From Dermatophagoides farinae (lineage: Eukaryota > Arthropoda > Arachnida > Sarcoptiformes > Pyroglyphidae), in NCBI RefSeq assembly GCF_024713945.1, contig NC_134684.1, positions 1,965,001-2,029,000 on the forward strand: 64,000 bases of DNA, in the 5' to 3' direction. Each line of letters begins with the position of its first letter. Position 1 is the first letter of the stretch. The position numbers were made by a program, and so were the translations under genes. Below the pieces are notes generated by a model that worked only from the letters and a program-made list of their open reading frames with translations, was not told where the DNA came from and ran no database searches. Positions 38,601-51,105 of this stretch are shown here, in pieces.

Positions 38601-40283
38601 TGATTCGAATGAATACGAACGAATGAATCGACCGCATTTGGAATCATCGCCATACTTGTCAAAAGATCAAGTTGATATCAATGAACTAATATTCCAGTGG
38701 AATCGATTACTTGCCATCCACCTTGAATCGGCCACCGAACAACTTAATTATGTTGGCACATGGATTCTAAAATCGAGAGAACAATGTGCACTTTTTCGTT
38801 TACAGGCTGACACATTTGCCATGGAACAAATTTATTTAATTTTATCGTCTATTTTTAAATATTATGATCAGAATCGAAATTTCCATTTTCTTAAAAATCA
38901 ACCATTCGGTATGATTGGCATTAACAATTTATTTTGACCTTATTAATTTTTTATTTTTTTTCGCACATAGGTCAAGATGACCGAGTTTTGGAATTAGTCC
39001 GACATTTATGTCCATCAAATCATGATTATTCTTTGATCTTTTCATTTGATCAATTCTTTCATATTCTATCATCGATGATGCACAATTACATTTTGATAAA
39101 AGAATCGAGCATCAATGATTGTGAAGAAATAGATACTTTGTTTCAACACTCAGCTCGATGGTTGGCATTATCGATACTCTCTTGTGGAAGCAATTGTTTC
39201 ATCTCATTTAGCAGTCAAAAACAGTTGTCGAGCACAGAACTGGTTACCATATTTCATGTGCGTGCTTTTTTTGAATTAAATCTATTTGATCGTCATAATT
39301 ACCATTGTTTTTCAAAAATTGATGGATCAATGAAACAAACCCGAATACAACCAATGCAATTGGCTGATTTTTTTCACACAGCTTTTGATCTGAATTATTT
39401 GATGGCTAAAATACGTACGATAAAATGGCCTCTGTTGAATGTAGAAAAGATTTTATTCGGAAAGTTTGATCCACAATGTGGATGGTTGCCACCTGATTTA
39501 ACATTACTTTTGTTCAATCTACTATATGAACATCATTATATGCATGAATCTACAATTCGTAAAAATTGTCATTCACGCATCAATTATGAATATTCACCAT
39601 CTAATTCAGCACGATCTCTTGGTGAAGTGAAAAAATCGGACCGTTTACGAGAATTATCTCGTTTAATCAATCAATGGTTAATGTATCAATGGCAGCAATC
39701 ACGGTTTGAGGTACAATTATTCATTATCCAATATTTTTATTAATTAGTCTTATTTTTGCACTAGATTCGTGAACATATCCTTGCTGGCTTAGAATCCTCA
39801 TGTCCATCAACTCGCCAAGCATCTTGTTATGGTATAATGCATCTATTTCGTCTCATGCAACGTATCCAATCTCCTAATGAACCATCATTTATGGCGATGA
39901 AAGTGTTTTGTGGTAAAGAGATGGATTGTCTTCTTTATCTCTCAGTGGAAGATCCCGATAATCGAGTACGTGATGAAGCTCAAAATTCACTTCAATACTT
40001 AAGTTCATCATTGGGTCAACAAATGGAAAGTCGCCAAATGTCTTTTATTTTACCCCGAAGCTACTCTAATAGAGCAGCTAAAATCAGAAATTGTCCAACA
40101 TCATCGCCAAAATTACGGAATTCATCGCCACAATCAATTACAATGTTCCGAAATGGTCATAGTTGGGTTTCTGATCATTCAAAGAATGCTATGCCTATTA
40201 CAGTATCAAATCCAATTCTACGAACTAGTATGCCCAATTTATCCAGTCTTGCCAATGATATGGAATCGATCCGATTGAAATAA
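35691..40283 (+). CDS. RIPOR: RIPOR (FAM65) homolog, Rho-interacting polarity regulator
   Basis: Exons 35691-36679, 36774-38908, 38971-39710 and 39765-40283 give 1,460 residues. In vertebrates RIPOR1-3 bind RhoA-family GTPases through the N-terminal region and control Golgi orientation, migration and hair-cell adhesion. Here the conserved N-terminal block lies at about 460-670: a helical coiled part, then a C2-like part reading Phe-Glu-Ile-Arg-Val-Glu, Gly-Trp-Ala-Arg-Ile-Cys-Pro-Arg-Asp and ending Leu-Arg-Leu-Asn-Cys-Gln-Trp-Asn-Pro. The C-terminus has helical ARM/HEAT-like sequence (about 1330-1400) with Asn-Arg-Val-Arg-Asp-Glu-Ala-Gln-Asn-Ser-Leu. The first about 450 residues are Ser/Asn/Gly low-complexity sequence, unusual in size. 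An upstream exon from ATG 35402 also splices in frame (donor 35576, acceptor 35630) and would add 96 residues. Confidence 0.88.
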
Positions 40284-40789
40284 CATAATTTTTCATGCCA
40301 TATTTTTAGATGTAAATGATGATCGATTTTATGATTGATTGTTAAAATTTTTTTTTGGCATATAGCTGTTGCCATTCTTCCATTTTATTGTTATAACTTA
40401 TCATAGATAATGTCAAACAATGATTTTTTTTTTCATAAAATAAAAATTGTTCTTTATTGTATATCAACATTTGTGGATTTTTATAAATTCTCAATTATTA
40501 TGATTGCGATTAAAAATGCACAATGCAGAAACACCCAATTGTAATGATTGTCAATGTTTGTATTGTTTTCCGTATCTGATCAGACGATTAAACAATGAAT
40601 AGGAATTTGGTAATGATTTGATTTCTGTATTGAATATCGTATATGATAATAACAAACAATGATCATTTTGAATGATTGTCATGTATTTTAATTTTTTGTT
40701 CTGGTTTTTATTTTCATATAAAATCATTAAATATTCTCATTAATAATGCAATTATTTTCAAATTTTGTTTAAAAATTAATGAATACAAA
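40284..40789. other. Spacer between RIPOR and mucin-LRR gene
   Basis: 506 bases of AT-rich DNA with an AATAAA signal near 40,440 for RIPOR. Nothing else is seen. Confidence 0.6.
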
Positions 40790-43272
40790 ATGGCATCTAA
40801 ATACTTTTTATTATCATTGACTTTGTCATTATTAGCCATCATCAATTTTGGTAAGCAATATTAATTTTTTTTTATTGATTCAATATATTGATCGGTGAAT
40901 ATTTTTTTTTCCAAAAAGTCTATTCTGAAAATTTGATTATTTCGGAATCCAATGATTCATTGATTGAAGAAATTGACAATGTTATTAAAAGAGCTAATGA
41001 TTTTCTGAAAACGGTAGACAACAGTTCATTTATATCAAAGAAAATTAAAGAATTAATTAAAGATGTTGAAGAAGATAAAAAAAAATATCTTGAATCTGAC
41101 AAGAATGATTTTCAAAAACGTCACACCAAACACGATATTAAAAAATTGACTGATTTCTTGGATAAATATCAACCTCCAACTTCCACAGTACCAACAACCA
41201 CAACCACGAAACCAACAACGACAACCAAAAAACCAGCCCCAACAACTAAGAAACCAACAACCACAACCACGGAACCAACAACACCAACTACGAAACCAAC
41301 AAACTCAACCACGAAACCAACAACACCAACTACGAAACCAACAAACTCAACCACGAAACCAACAACACCAACTCCTGAACCAACAACCACAACTACAGAA
41401 CCAACAACGACAACTACGGAACCAACAACGACAACTACAGAACCAAAAACCCCAACTCCTGAACCAACACCAACAACCAAGAAACCAGCACCAACAACTA
41501 CAGAACCAACAACCACGACTACGAAACCAACAACGCCAACTACGAAATCAACAAACTCAACCACGAAACCAACAACACCAACTCCTGAACCAACAACCAC
41601 AACTACAGAACCAACAACTCCAACTACGGAACCAACAACGACAACTACAGAACCAAAAACCCTAACTCCTGAACCAACACCAACAACCAAGAAACCAGCA
41701 CCAACAACTACAGAACCAACAACGACAACCACAGAACCAACAACGACAACCACGGAACCAACAACCACAACCACGGAACCAACAACGACAACCACAGAAC
41801 CAACAACGACAACCACGGAACCAACAACGGCAACTACAGAACCAACAACCACAACTACCGAACCAACAACTACGACTACCGAACCAACAACGACAACCAC
41901 GGAACCAACAACTACGACTACCGAACCAACAACCACAACTACAGAACCAACAACGACAACTACGGAACCAACAACGACAACTACAGAACCAAAAACCACA
42001 ACTCCTGAACCAACACCAACAACCAAGAAACCAGCACCAACAACTACAGAACCAACAACCACAACTACGAAACCAACAACGCCAACTACAGAACCAAAAA
42101 CCACAACTCCTGAACCAACACCAACAACCAAGAAACCAGCACCAACAACCACAACTACGAAACCAACAACGCCAACTACGAAATCAACAAACTCAACCTC
42201 GAAACCAACAACCCCAACTACGGAACCATCAACCCCAACGACGGAACCGACAACACCAACTTCTGAACCAACAACCACAACCACGGAACCAACAACCACA
42301 ACGACAGAACCAACAACCACAACGACAGAACCAACAACCACAACCACGGAACCAACAACCACAACCACGGAAAAGCCAAAAAAAATCATAAACGAATGTC
42401 CTGTCTATGAAGAACTTGGTCCTTGTTTATGTTATCCATCATCTAAAACAATAATTTGTCCAAATCTAAATCATTCATTCATCGCGGAGTCATATAATTT
42501 TTCAAAATTTATAATTGAGAATCAAACCGGTGTAGAAAAATTGGATTGGCCAGATAATGTTAATATTCTCGTGGAACAACTAATTATTCGAAGATGCGAT
42601 TTCGTAACAATCGATGCTCAAGTATTGAATATTAATGGCTTAAAAACTTTAACAATAATTGATATGCCTCATCTAATTTTGAACATCAGTATGATTAATA
42701 TTGAATTATCTACACTGATAATATACAACATTTCTCGAATCGATCAGATAATTACATTGCAAAAACTAAATGGTCTAAATGAATTGACAATCGGAAACGT
42801 AACTGGATTTCCTTCGGATAAATTTGAATTATTTTTTCATTCGATAAAATATCTGGCCATTATCGATACAGATCTCAATGGAAAATTCACACTAGAAACA
42901 GGAAACAATTGTCAAGAAATAATTCTCAAACAAAATAATCAATTAAAATGGTTAAATATTACCGATTTAGAAATAAAAAATGATATTTTTGTAAAGAAAA
43001 GTAAACAACAACCTATAATGATCAACTTGTCTGACAATGAAAATTTCGATCCACAATTTCTTCTTTACATTGCAAACATTTTCAATCAAACTCAATCCAA
43101 CAATCAGAATCCATCAATTATGATACGTATGAATCATGTACCCGTTCAATGTGATAATTGTACATTATATAAATTAACTGATAGACACAAATCAACATTA
43201 CGATTGTTAAATGTATACTGTAAAGATGTTGGGGAATATTTAGAATATCTTGGACCAAAATGTCGTGAATAG
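40790..43272 (+). CDS. Secreted Thr/Pro mucin with LRR-like C-terminal domain
   Basis: A signal-peptide exon (40790-40850) joins to one long exon (40919-43272) for 804 residues. After the signal peptide (about 1-21) come about 85 charged helical residues, then about 400 residues (roughly 108-505) of Thr/Pro repeats with the seven-residue unit Pro-Thr-Thr-Thr-Thr-Thr-Glu and variants containing Lys-Lys-Pro-Ala-Pro. This is a densely O-glycosylatable mucin region. The C-terminal 300 residues begin with a Cys cap (Glu-Cys-Pro-Val-Tyr, then Cys-Leu-Cys-Tyr and Ile-Ile-Cys-Pro) like the N-cap of arthropod LRR proteins, continue as an irregular leucine/isoleucine-rich solenoid with about ten N-glycosylation sites, and close with a Cys cap. 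No membrane segment is seen, so it is probably secreted (gut lining, cuticle or saliva). Function is unknown. Confidence 0.85.
41190..42372 (+). repeat. 21-bp minisatellite coding the mucin repeats
   Basis: Tandem units of about 21 bases (seven codons) run for nearly 1.2 kb, with longer higher-order blocks that recur around 41,340-41,520, 41,560-41,720 and 41,990-42,150. Third-codon changes (ACA, ACC, ACG) differ between units while the protein stays Thr/Pro/Glu. The reverse strand is also open over its whole length, purely as a by-product of the repeat. Confidence 0.95.
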
Positions 43273-46067
43273 AGAATAAAAATTTATTGATCAAATCTGG
43301 TAATCTTATATTATTTTGCATTGGGATGTGTTTTTTTTTTTGAATTTTTCAGCCTGCAGCAAAAAAAATGATGAATTAACACAATAGTGTGAACCATCAT
43401 CATCATCATCTATATTCATCCGCATATATTTGCAAACACACCTACACATACACACATAATAATAATAATATACAGACACATACAAACCACCCACAGACAG
43501 TTTTTTTTGTTGTATATTTGTATGTTTGCATAAGAGGAGCCGCATTGTTTTTGAATTTATTCGACTTGATGATGATGATGATGAGTGCCAATCATAATAA
43601 AACTTTTTTTTTCTTTTGTTTACTCATCGATCCTGTCAAATGTCGAACATTTCAGCTAATTTGAAATGTTCGGTTTTTCATCGATGATGTTGATGATGAT
43701 GATGATGATGATGATTGTGGTTTGATCGAAGGATCAGATGCAATGATGATGGTGTGGCAACAACAACAACAATGTAAATAAATGGTCTGCCCTCCTATAT
43801 TTTTTTTTTGTGGTTCAGATTTGTTTTATTTTGTTTTTGTTGGTTGGCTTTTTGATGATGATGCGGCCAATAAAAAAAAACGGCAGTATGATGGCCCCGA
43901 ACATTGTGTAAACAATATGTAAATCGAGCCATTTGAATCAGCTATTTCGGTTCATTTGTTCATTGAGACCATATGCATGAATTATTACCATTATCATCAA
44001 CATCAAAAATAACTTTACATCTTCCATCCAATATATTTGGTAACAAATCAACCAATCTTGACCGATCGATCGTTGTTGTTGTTGAGTTGAATGGCCAATC
44101 GATAGATTTTTTGTGACATAATTATGTACATTTTTGTCATTGTTCAACTAAATGTGTAATGATTATCACACAAAATTGCTATTAGTTTTTTTTTTTAGTT
44201 CTTAGGTCAACATTGAAACTACCAACTATGGTCAGTTGTCTAGTATCAGATATCAAGTGAAATGTAACCCTTAGTATCAAAAATGAAAAAAAAAATTGGC
44301 CAAATGGATTTTACTGGATGTGTTGAAAACTTGAAGAAAAATATTCCTAGTATATATATAGAGAGAGAGCTGTTATGCACAAATCATCAGACCAAAACTA
44401 ATTCCATACTGGTTGACATGATCAATCCAGTCAAGATTCTTTCTTTTTTTCTTCTGTATGATCCGATTTGCGCTAAAAAAAAAGATAGATCGATGTGCGT
44501 GTGTATGGAAAAATGTTTAAAAAAAATAAATAAGCTTTAAATGTCAATTCCTAAACAATCAACCAAGTTATCACTGTCATTCAGTCAACGATTTTGATTA
44601 CATTGAACAAGATGAATGTAAAAAAAAATGAAAACAAAACAAAAAAATTCATGATGATACCATCTGTGGTCGTCTTTTCATTGGACAAAAAAAAAGACAA
44701 TCATTAAGCAATCCACTCATGAACGAAAGAAACAGTTTATTGTTCAAGAGTTGGTATATCATCATCATACCCATATATAATTTGATTATATGAGAATGTT
44801 TTATAGCAGCTCTGTAACATCATACTGCAACAGTATCGATCGTTTTTTTTTCTTTCTCTCTCTTCATTATAGATTCAATTTCGTTTCCATCATTTGTGTG
44901 TTTATTATGACGCAAAAAAGTGAAAAAAAATAACCATCAGAGGAGACATGCCTGAAGATAATAATGGTGATGCTTAATATTCGCGGATGGATGCCAGAAT
45001 CTACAGCATTTGTTAGAATCGGATAAAAATGCTGCTGCTGCTGTTGCTGCTACCATTCATATATATATCCTATTTATTATTAATGAAACAATATATAAAA
45101 TGTGCCCATCATCAAAGTATCAACATATCTGTAGGCGGAAAGTCTATAGTTTGTTAGTCGCTATATTTTTGTTATTTATGTCTGAAATAGGCGGTACCAA
45201 TCACTGGTTCAGATTTTACAATATGGATATTGTTCATCTGTGTTTGTGTGTGTTACAATTTAATGTAACTTACATAACATGGAAATGTAGTGATGGTGGT
45301 GGTGGTGGTGGTTGTGGTGGTAATGGTGGTGGTGGTGGTGGTGGTGGTTGAAAAATAAACAAAGTGAAACAATTTTCTTTTGATTTTCGTTTTTTCTTTC
45401 TGGTTTTTGTTGCAAAATTTTTTTTTCTGCCATCGTTACATCCTACTTGTGTCAGTGTATATATATATTCTGTATATTGGATGTTTTTGTTTTGTTTTTT
45501 TTTTGCTTTGTTTTTTTTTTGGTTTTGTAACGAAATTACAATGTTCACATCAAATGAATTGAACCTCCTTATTTGTAACATTGTTCAATACTTTTATATA
45601 GCTCCTCCTTTCTCTATATTTCATTGGAATGAAAAATCCAAAAAACAAAAAAAATTGGTTATATGGAAGTATAGATAGATAGATTTTGAACTGATTCAAG
45701 TGTGAATCAAATATTTTGCTATGAAAGCTGTGAACGAGAGAAAAAAAAGCAACAACAACAACAACAACAAAAAAAAAACCTCTAAAAGATATCATCAGAG
45801 AATCGAAAAAAATATCAAAATTATTGAAAAAGAAGAAACTTGCAAAGGAAAAAAATCCAATTCGTTTTTTGTTACCTTTGTCGTCAACACAACGCAACAC
45901 ACACACACAAACACAATTACAGAAGTAAAGCAAAGACCAATTTGCTACAGTAAATTGAAAAATTATTGGTGGTTCAGCTTTGTTATAGCGACTTTTAAAT
46001 AGTGAACATCATCATCGGAAACAAAACAACATTGATTGGCCAATTGCTGATTGTTAATTTTTTTTAA
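43273..46067. other. Microsatellite-rich spacer upstream of DMRT gene
   Basis: About 2.8 kb without a supported gene. It contains GAT arrays (about 43,568-43,582 and 43,690-43,713), poly-A and poly-T runs, a GGT array and AC tracts. Short ORFs here have biased composition. It likely includes the regulatory region of the DMRT gene. Confidence 0.55.
45292..45349. repeat. GGT trinucleotide array
   Basis: Roughly eighteen GGT-type units with two interruptions; it encodes Gly or Pro runs in chance ORFs on both strands. Confidence 0.9.
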
Positions 46068-48453
46068 ATGTTACGTATGAATCCTGAAACACAATTGGCT
46101 AATAATAACGGTGATTATAATCATCGAATACCGTCACCACCACTATCAAATGATGAAGAAGATGAAGAAGTTGAAGTAGATGATAGAATTCAATCGACTA
46201 CAATGCAAATAAAATCATCATCTAATATAATCCTTGATAATGAAGATGAGCTTGATGATGGTGACAATGTTGATGATGATGGTGATGTTGATGATGATGA
46301 TGATGATGATGAGGATAATGTTGATGCCGAAAATGAAATTAGTATCTCAAAATCTGTTCGAAATCGCCGTAAATCAACCAAACAAATCGACAACAGTAGT
46401 GGCCTTCGTAAACCTAAATGTGCTCGTTGTCGTAATCATGGAATGATATCCTGGCTCAAAGGTCATAAAAGACATTGTCATTTTAAAGATTGTCGTTGTG
46501 CTAAATGTAATCTCATAGCTGAACGACAACGGATAATGGCTGCACAAGTTGCTCTTAAACGACGACAAGCGGCTGAAGATGCAATAGCTATCGGATTACG
46601 AGCAATGGCAACCGGAGCACAGGCCGTTAATGGTTATTTACCACAAGGACCAATATTTGGTCTAGAAATAACGGAACCAGAAACAAAAAGATCTAAATAT
46701 TGTCAAGATTCAACACCACCACCAGAAATTAAAGAATCAGAAATAGCAGCCGATATTCCAATTGTCTCTAAATCATGTGTTGAAAAGACTAAACAGCCAT
46801 CACCATCGATAACATCGAAAGGTAATTCGAATATCGGAAGCAATGGTAAACGGAATACAATTAAAGCTCAATCTGGCAAATCAAGTAATGTACGATGTTC
46901 AAAATCAGATTCTACTATTATTAATCGACAAGAAAATGAAATGATCATGGCCGACATTGTTACACCTGTCAATAGAGCTAAATTATTGGATGAAAATTTA
47001 TCATTATTGACTGATGTTGCCGAAGATTATCGTTCTGGACGAGCATCACCAATATCAACATTGACTCGTCTATTTCCGGAACAAAAACTTCAAGTCATAG
47101 AACTAGTATGGCAAGCTACGGAACAATCAATGATTAAATCTATAGAACATTTTCTATCGATTGATGAAGCAGCAGCATTAAAACATAATCTAATGCAAAA
47201 AGATCATAATCTCAAGAGTTTGTTCTGTAAACATCAAATCAAACAACAAGCAACAACAACAACATCACCACCATCAATTCCTGTTCAACATCAACAATTG
47301 AAATGTAATCATCAATTATCATCTCGAATTACGACCGGCAGTAGTATAAATCAGATCAGTCATACCAATCGACAACAACAACAACAACAACAACAATCAA
47401 ATCAATCATCATCTTGTAATTCAGATATAATAACTCATCAATCAATGCCACAATCATTACCTTATGATTACAATAAAGCAACTGCATTCTATAGCCATCC
47501 ATCATGGAACACTCATCTTGTACCACCTTCAATATCTACGGCTTCAACATTACCGATGACTGCTGCATCAATTTCCACACGAACAACGACAACAGCACTG
47601 CCATCACTTCCGCTTGCAACACCATCACCATTGTTACTATCAAGTCATAATACACTTCCAATTCATGGTAACAATAATCATCATCATCACCATCTTCATT
47701 CATTTCCTTTCAATCCAATGTTCAATAGCCCATTCTTTCCGTTTCCAATGAATACGGCGGCCATTCCAGTTAGTTTGCTACCACCGTTGCCTCATTCAAT
47801 CGATACGGGTCGTAATCAAGCATCATCATAATGATTCCTGTTTCAATTGTGACGATTCTTCTACATCTTTTTCATCGAAAACAAGCAATAAAATAATGCC
47901 ACAACATATGATGGGCTCAACATCTACACTATATGGTATAACACCCATTGTAACAAAGTCTAATTGCAACAAACTTAACATGAGATCATCTCACGGATCT
48001 ACATCGACATCAGCCAATGATGAACGAATATTCAATGTGTTAGCTAGTACAAGTCCAATGATACATTCTGAGAATTCAACTACATCTCCTACCTCATTGT
48101 CACGATCATGTGGACAGTTATTAACACCGGTGCTGCCATCGATTATGATGCCAATGTCACATACATCCGGATCATTGTTACCATTAGTGGCCGATTCATC
48201 GAATTCATCACCACCATTACTTTCGGCAAACGCCACCACCACCACCAATAATTTACCTTCCATGATGAATCATTTATTGTTTGATCCATTCCATCGTCAT
48301 TTAGCACATAAAGCACAACTACCAAAAACAACAATGATGGACAACAATAGTTTGGCCGATACATTTAGATCTAATCGTATGCATGCAAGTGGTAATAATA
48401 ATTCGGATGCTGTTGATTTGACCAAAACAGTCTCATCATCATCAGCTACGTAG
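46068..48453 (+). CDS. DMRT transcription factor with DM and DMA domains
   Basis: The first frame (46068-47831) encodes up to 587 residues. An acidic Asp/Glu N-terminus precedes the DM zinc-binding DNA domain (about 114-165: Lys-Cys-Ala-Arg-Cys-Arg-Asn-His-Gly, [12 protein letters not shown], Glu-Arg-Gln-Arg) and its basic recognition tail. A DMA domain follows at about 325-366 (Leu-Phe-Pro-Glu-Gln-Lys ... Ile-Glu-His-Phe-Leu). The text after the DM domain (Ala-Ala-Glu-Asp-Ala-Ile-Ala, then Gly-Pro-Ile-Phe-Gly) resembles the Dmrt93B type. Low-complexity Gln, Ser, His and Pro tracts fill the rest. A second open frame (47821-48453), shifted by one base, has the same composition and would be joined in phase 0 by removing 47769-47820 (GTTAGT..AAG, 52 bases); the coding end is then 48453. 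If not spliced, the protein stops at 47831. DMRT factors act in sexual differentiation and neurogenesis. Confidence 0.85.
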
Positions 48454-50134
48454 TAGTAAATTATCGATCAAATGAATGAATTTATCTTTAAATGTTTTTT
48501 TTGCCTAAATTTTTTTTGTTTCATTACTCAATTTATCATTGCTAACCCGTTTGAAATTAAACAAAACAAAAACAAAAAAAAATTTTTTTCACTTTATGGA
48601 TTCCATTTACGTTTTTTTTATGTTAATTCAATATCAGTATGCAAGACAAATAGTTTGATGATCAAATCTTTTGATGGTATTGAGAAAAACTGCTAAACAC
48701 TGCTACACACACACTCTCTCTCTTTCTTTTTTCTCTCAATCATTATCGAATGAACGATGAACTGAATTTTGATTTGATTCATTGGATCAATATTTACATT
48801 GTGAAAATTGCCTGAAAATGAACAGCAGCCAAGCCACTACATACACAAATATTACATACAGAGAGTCTATTCTTTTGAATCGTTTGTTTGGTGTTTGATC
48901 TGGCTAGATTTTTTCAACATTGCACGTTAATAGGCCAGCTTGTTTCAATATAATTCGATTGTCGATACCCGAGATTTTATTTTATTTTATTTTATTTTTT
49001 TTTCTAGAATTATATTTGGTTCTTCGTTTCTGTCAATTTTTTTTTGTTTGTATATGTTTGATCCGACAAGAATCCAATTAGCATTGTGTATATACCACCA
49101 AATCAAAGCTCCACCTTTTTGATGTTTTTACTTGCCAAACTTTGACAAGCTTCTTCAAAATATGTGTGTGTGTTCTGGGGTTAGACACACTAACCATGAC
49201 CACATCGTTTGTGACACAGGTGTAGCCTTTTGCTGTTGTTGTTGTTATGGATTGGATTCTATTGGAGCCCACCAGCCACGAATCATTTCAATTGTATTCC
49301 ATAGTTGCACGCAGGTGGCCACAAACATTTTATGGTCTAATTTTTTTTTTATATGTTTGTCATCCAATACACGAACCACTTACTTGGTGGCCTTTTAAAT
49401 GTATGTCTATGTGATCGTGATCCATGGTAATCAAATAGTCCAAATAAAGAAGAAGAGAGGAGCTCTTAACATAACATATCTGTTAATTTGTAATGTCAAC
49501 ACATCAACAATCATTCTATACAGATACAAAAGAATAGTGAGACTAGACAATAGACCTATGTGTGTGTGTGTTTGGGTCAATTTGTTCATTTTTTTTCTAT
49601 CTCTATCTCTCTCTATCTCACTTGAAACCGACAGTTCAAGTGGTGGTGATCTTCAAAGAAGATGAGTTATAAAGCAAATTGGCTCATTCAAAGAATCAGG
49701 TGGTGTGGCCCTTAGGTGATGATGATGATGATGATGATGATGTGGACCACCTTGGCTGCTTCTACATCCTATCAAATCTTATCTATATATTCTATAAGGC
49801 CATATAATAATAAATATGAACAGCAGTGCCGAATAGGAAAAATATATATATTCGGTAAAGTTTTTGTTCATGGGAATATTTTATTCAATCTAATATTTGT
49901 CCTTACATTAGTGGCCATTGGCCATAAAGTTTATCTTTGAAAAAAATTTAATTTTACAATTTTTATTTACACATATGTGTATGACAAGTGTTTTTTTTTA
50001 CCAAAATTCGTTAGGTTTATGACACACACACACACACAACACACATGCATATAGAGAAAATGATGACACTAATCTGACAGTAAATATATGGTTAGTTAAC
50101 ATGTGTTATAAGTTCCTAATCGATTGGACTCTTT

Positions 50135-50183
<49 letters not shown>

Positions 50184-51105
50184 AAATCTTAAGATCGGAT
50201 TATATCCGGATTAGTGATTTTTTTTTTTTTTTTTTTTTGGTGATAGTCATAATTTTCATATACACAGATATGGTTCATCATGAGTTCCATAGTTTTTTTT
50301 CCAATGTGACTAATTTACATGATAAACACAACGTGTGTGTCCAATGTTTTCATTGGTTTACTTGATTGACTTGTCAAAAAAAAAAAAACATGTCACCATT
50401 AATGCATTATGCATATACAGAAAAATTATCCATGTCAAAACACAAAATGAATCTATCGATTATTCATTCGTTTTTTGTTTTTGTTTGAATAAGGTGTCAT
50501 GTCTATTGTCGCCACCTGTTGTCCATAGTTGAAATGAACATAATGATGACACACACACACACATCAACTAGGTCACATTATCCATGATGATGATGATACA
50601 TCCTTTGGACTTGGATATTGACTTGACAAACTAGTCTTGTCTCATCAACAAAGAAAATAAAAGAAAAAATTTGAGAGAATAGAGCCAGTCAAATCAATTA
50701 GAATATAGTTCATCACTGGACATTTTATATACATTGTTGTATTGTATCCTTCTTTTTTTTCAATGATTTTGTGTTTGTCACACACAATCATAATAATAAT
50801 AATGGCTATTATGGTCATATTATTAAATTTACTTTCGGATAATTTTTCTGTTTTTTTTAATGTGAATTCAATTTCAGTTTAAAAAATAAAACAACATAAA
50901 ATATATCTTGTATAAATTGTCACAACATCCATCCATCAATCAATAATATATTGTGGATGAATGATTAGAAATAGAATTCAAATATGACAATATGAATCGA
51001 TAATAATCTAGTTATTGACAAATAAATGGTAAATTGATTTCTCCGATTAATAGATTTCAAATACACATGAATGGATGAATAAATAAATGGATAATTTTTT
51101 TTTTA
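48454..51105. other. Microsatellite-rich spacer between DMRT and ECHDC1
   Basis: About 2.65 kb between two convergent genes. It is full of T runs and CT, CA and GAT arrays; no ORF has convincing composition or splice context. I see no gene. Confidence 0.55.
50134..50239. repeat. Compound CT-AC microsatellite followed by a long T tract
   Basis: A CT array (50,134-50,160) abuts an AC array (50,161-50,183). A run of about 20 T follows at 50,219-50,238. Confidence 0.95.

Noticed and set aside
41190-42372. Regular repeats that could be taken for a CRISPR array
   Set aside because: Units are contiguous coding repeats without unique spacers, in a eukaryotic gene.
41169-42389. 406-codon open frame on the minus strand, Val/Gly-rich
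   Set aside because: It is the mirror of the Thr/Pro minisatellite: the repeat leaves the reverse strand open. There is no signal peptide, no natural codon mix and no splice context.
45010-45933. Overlapping ORFs on both strands around the GGT array
   Set aside because: They reflect microsatellite translation (Gly or Pro runs) and poly-T (Phe runs).
47991-48364. Two minus-strand ORFs under the second DMRT frame
   Set aside because: Both are open because of CAT/ACC repeats; the plus-strand frame fits the DMRT composition better.
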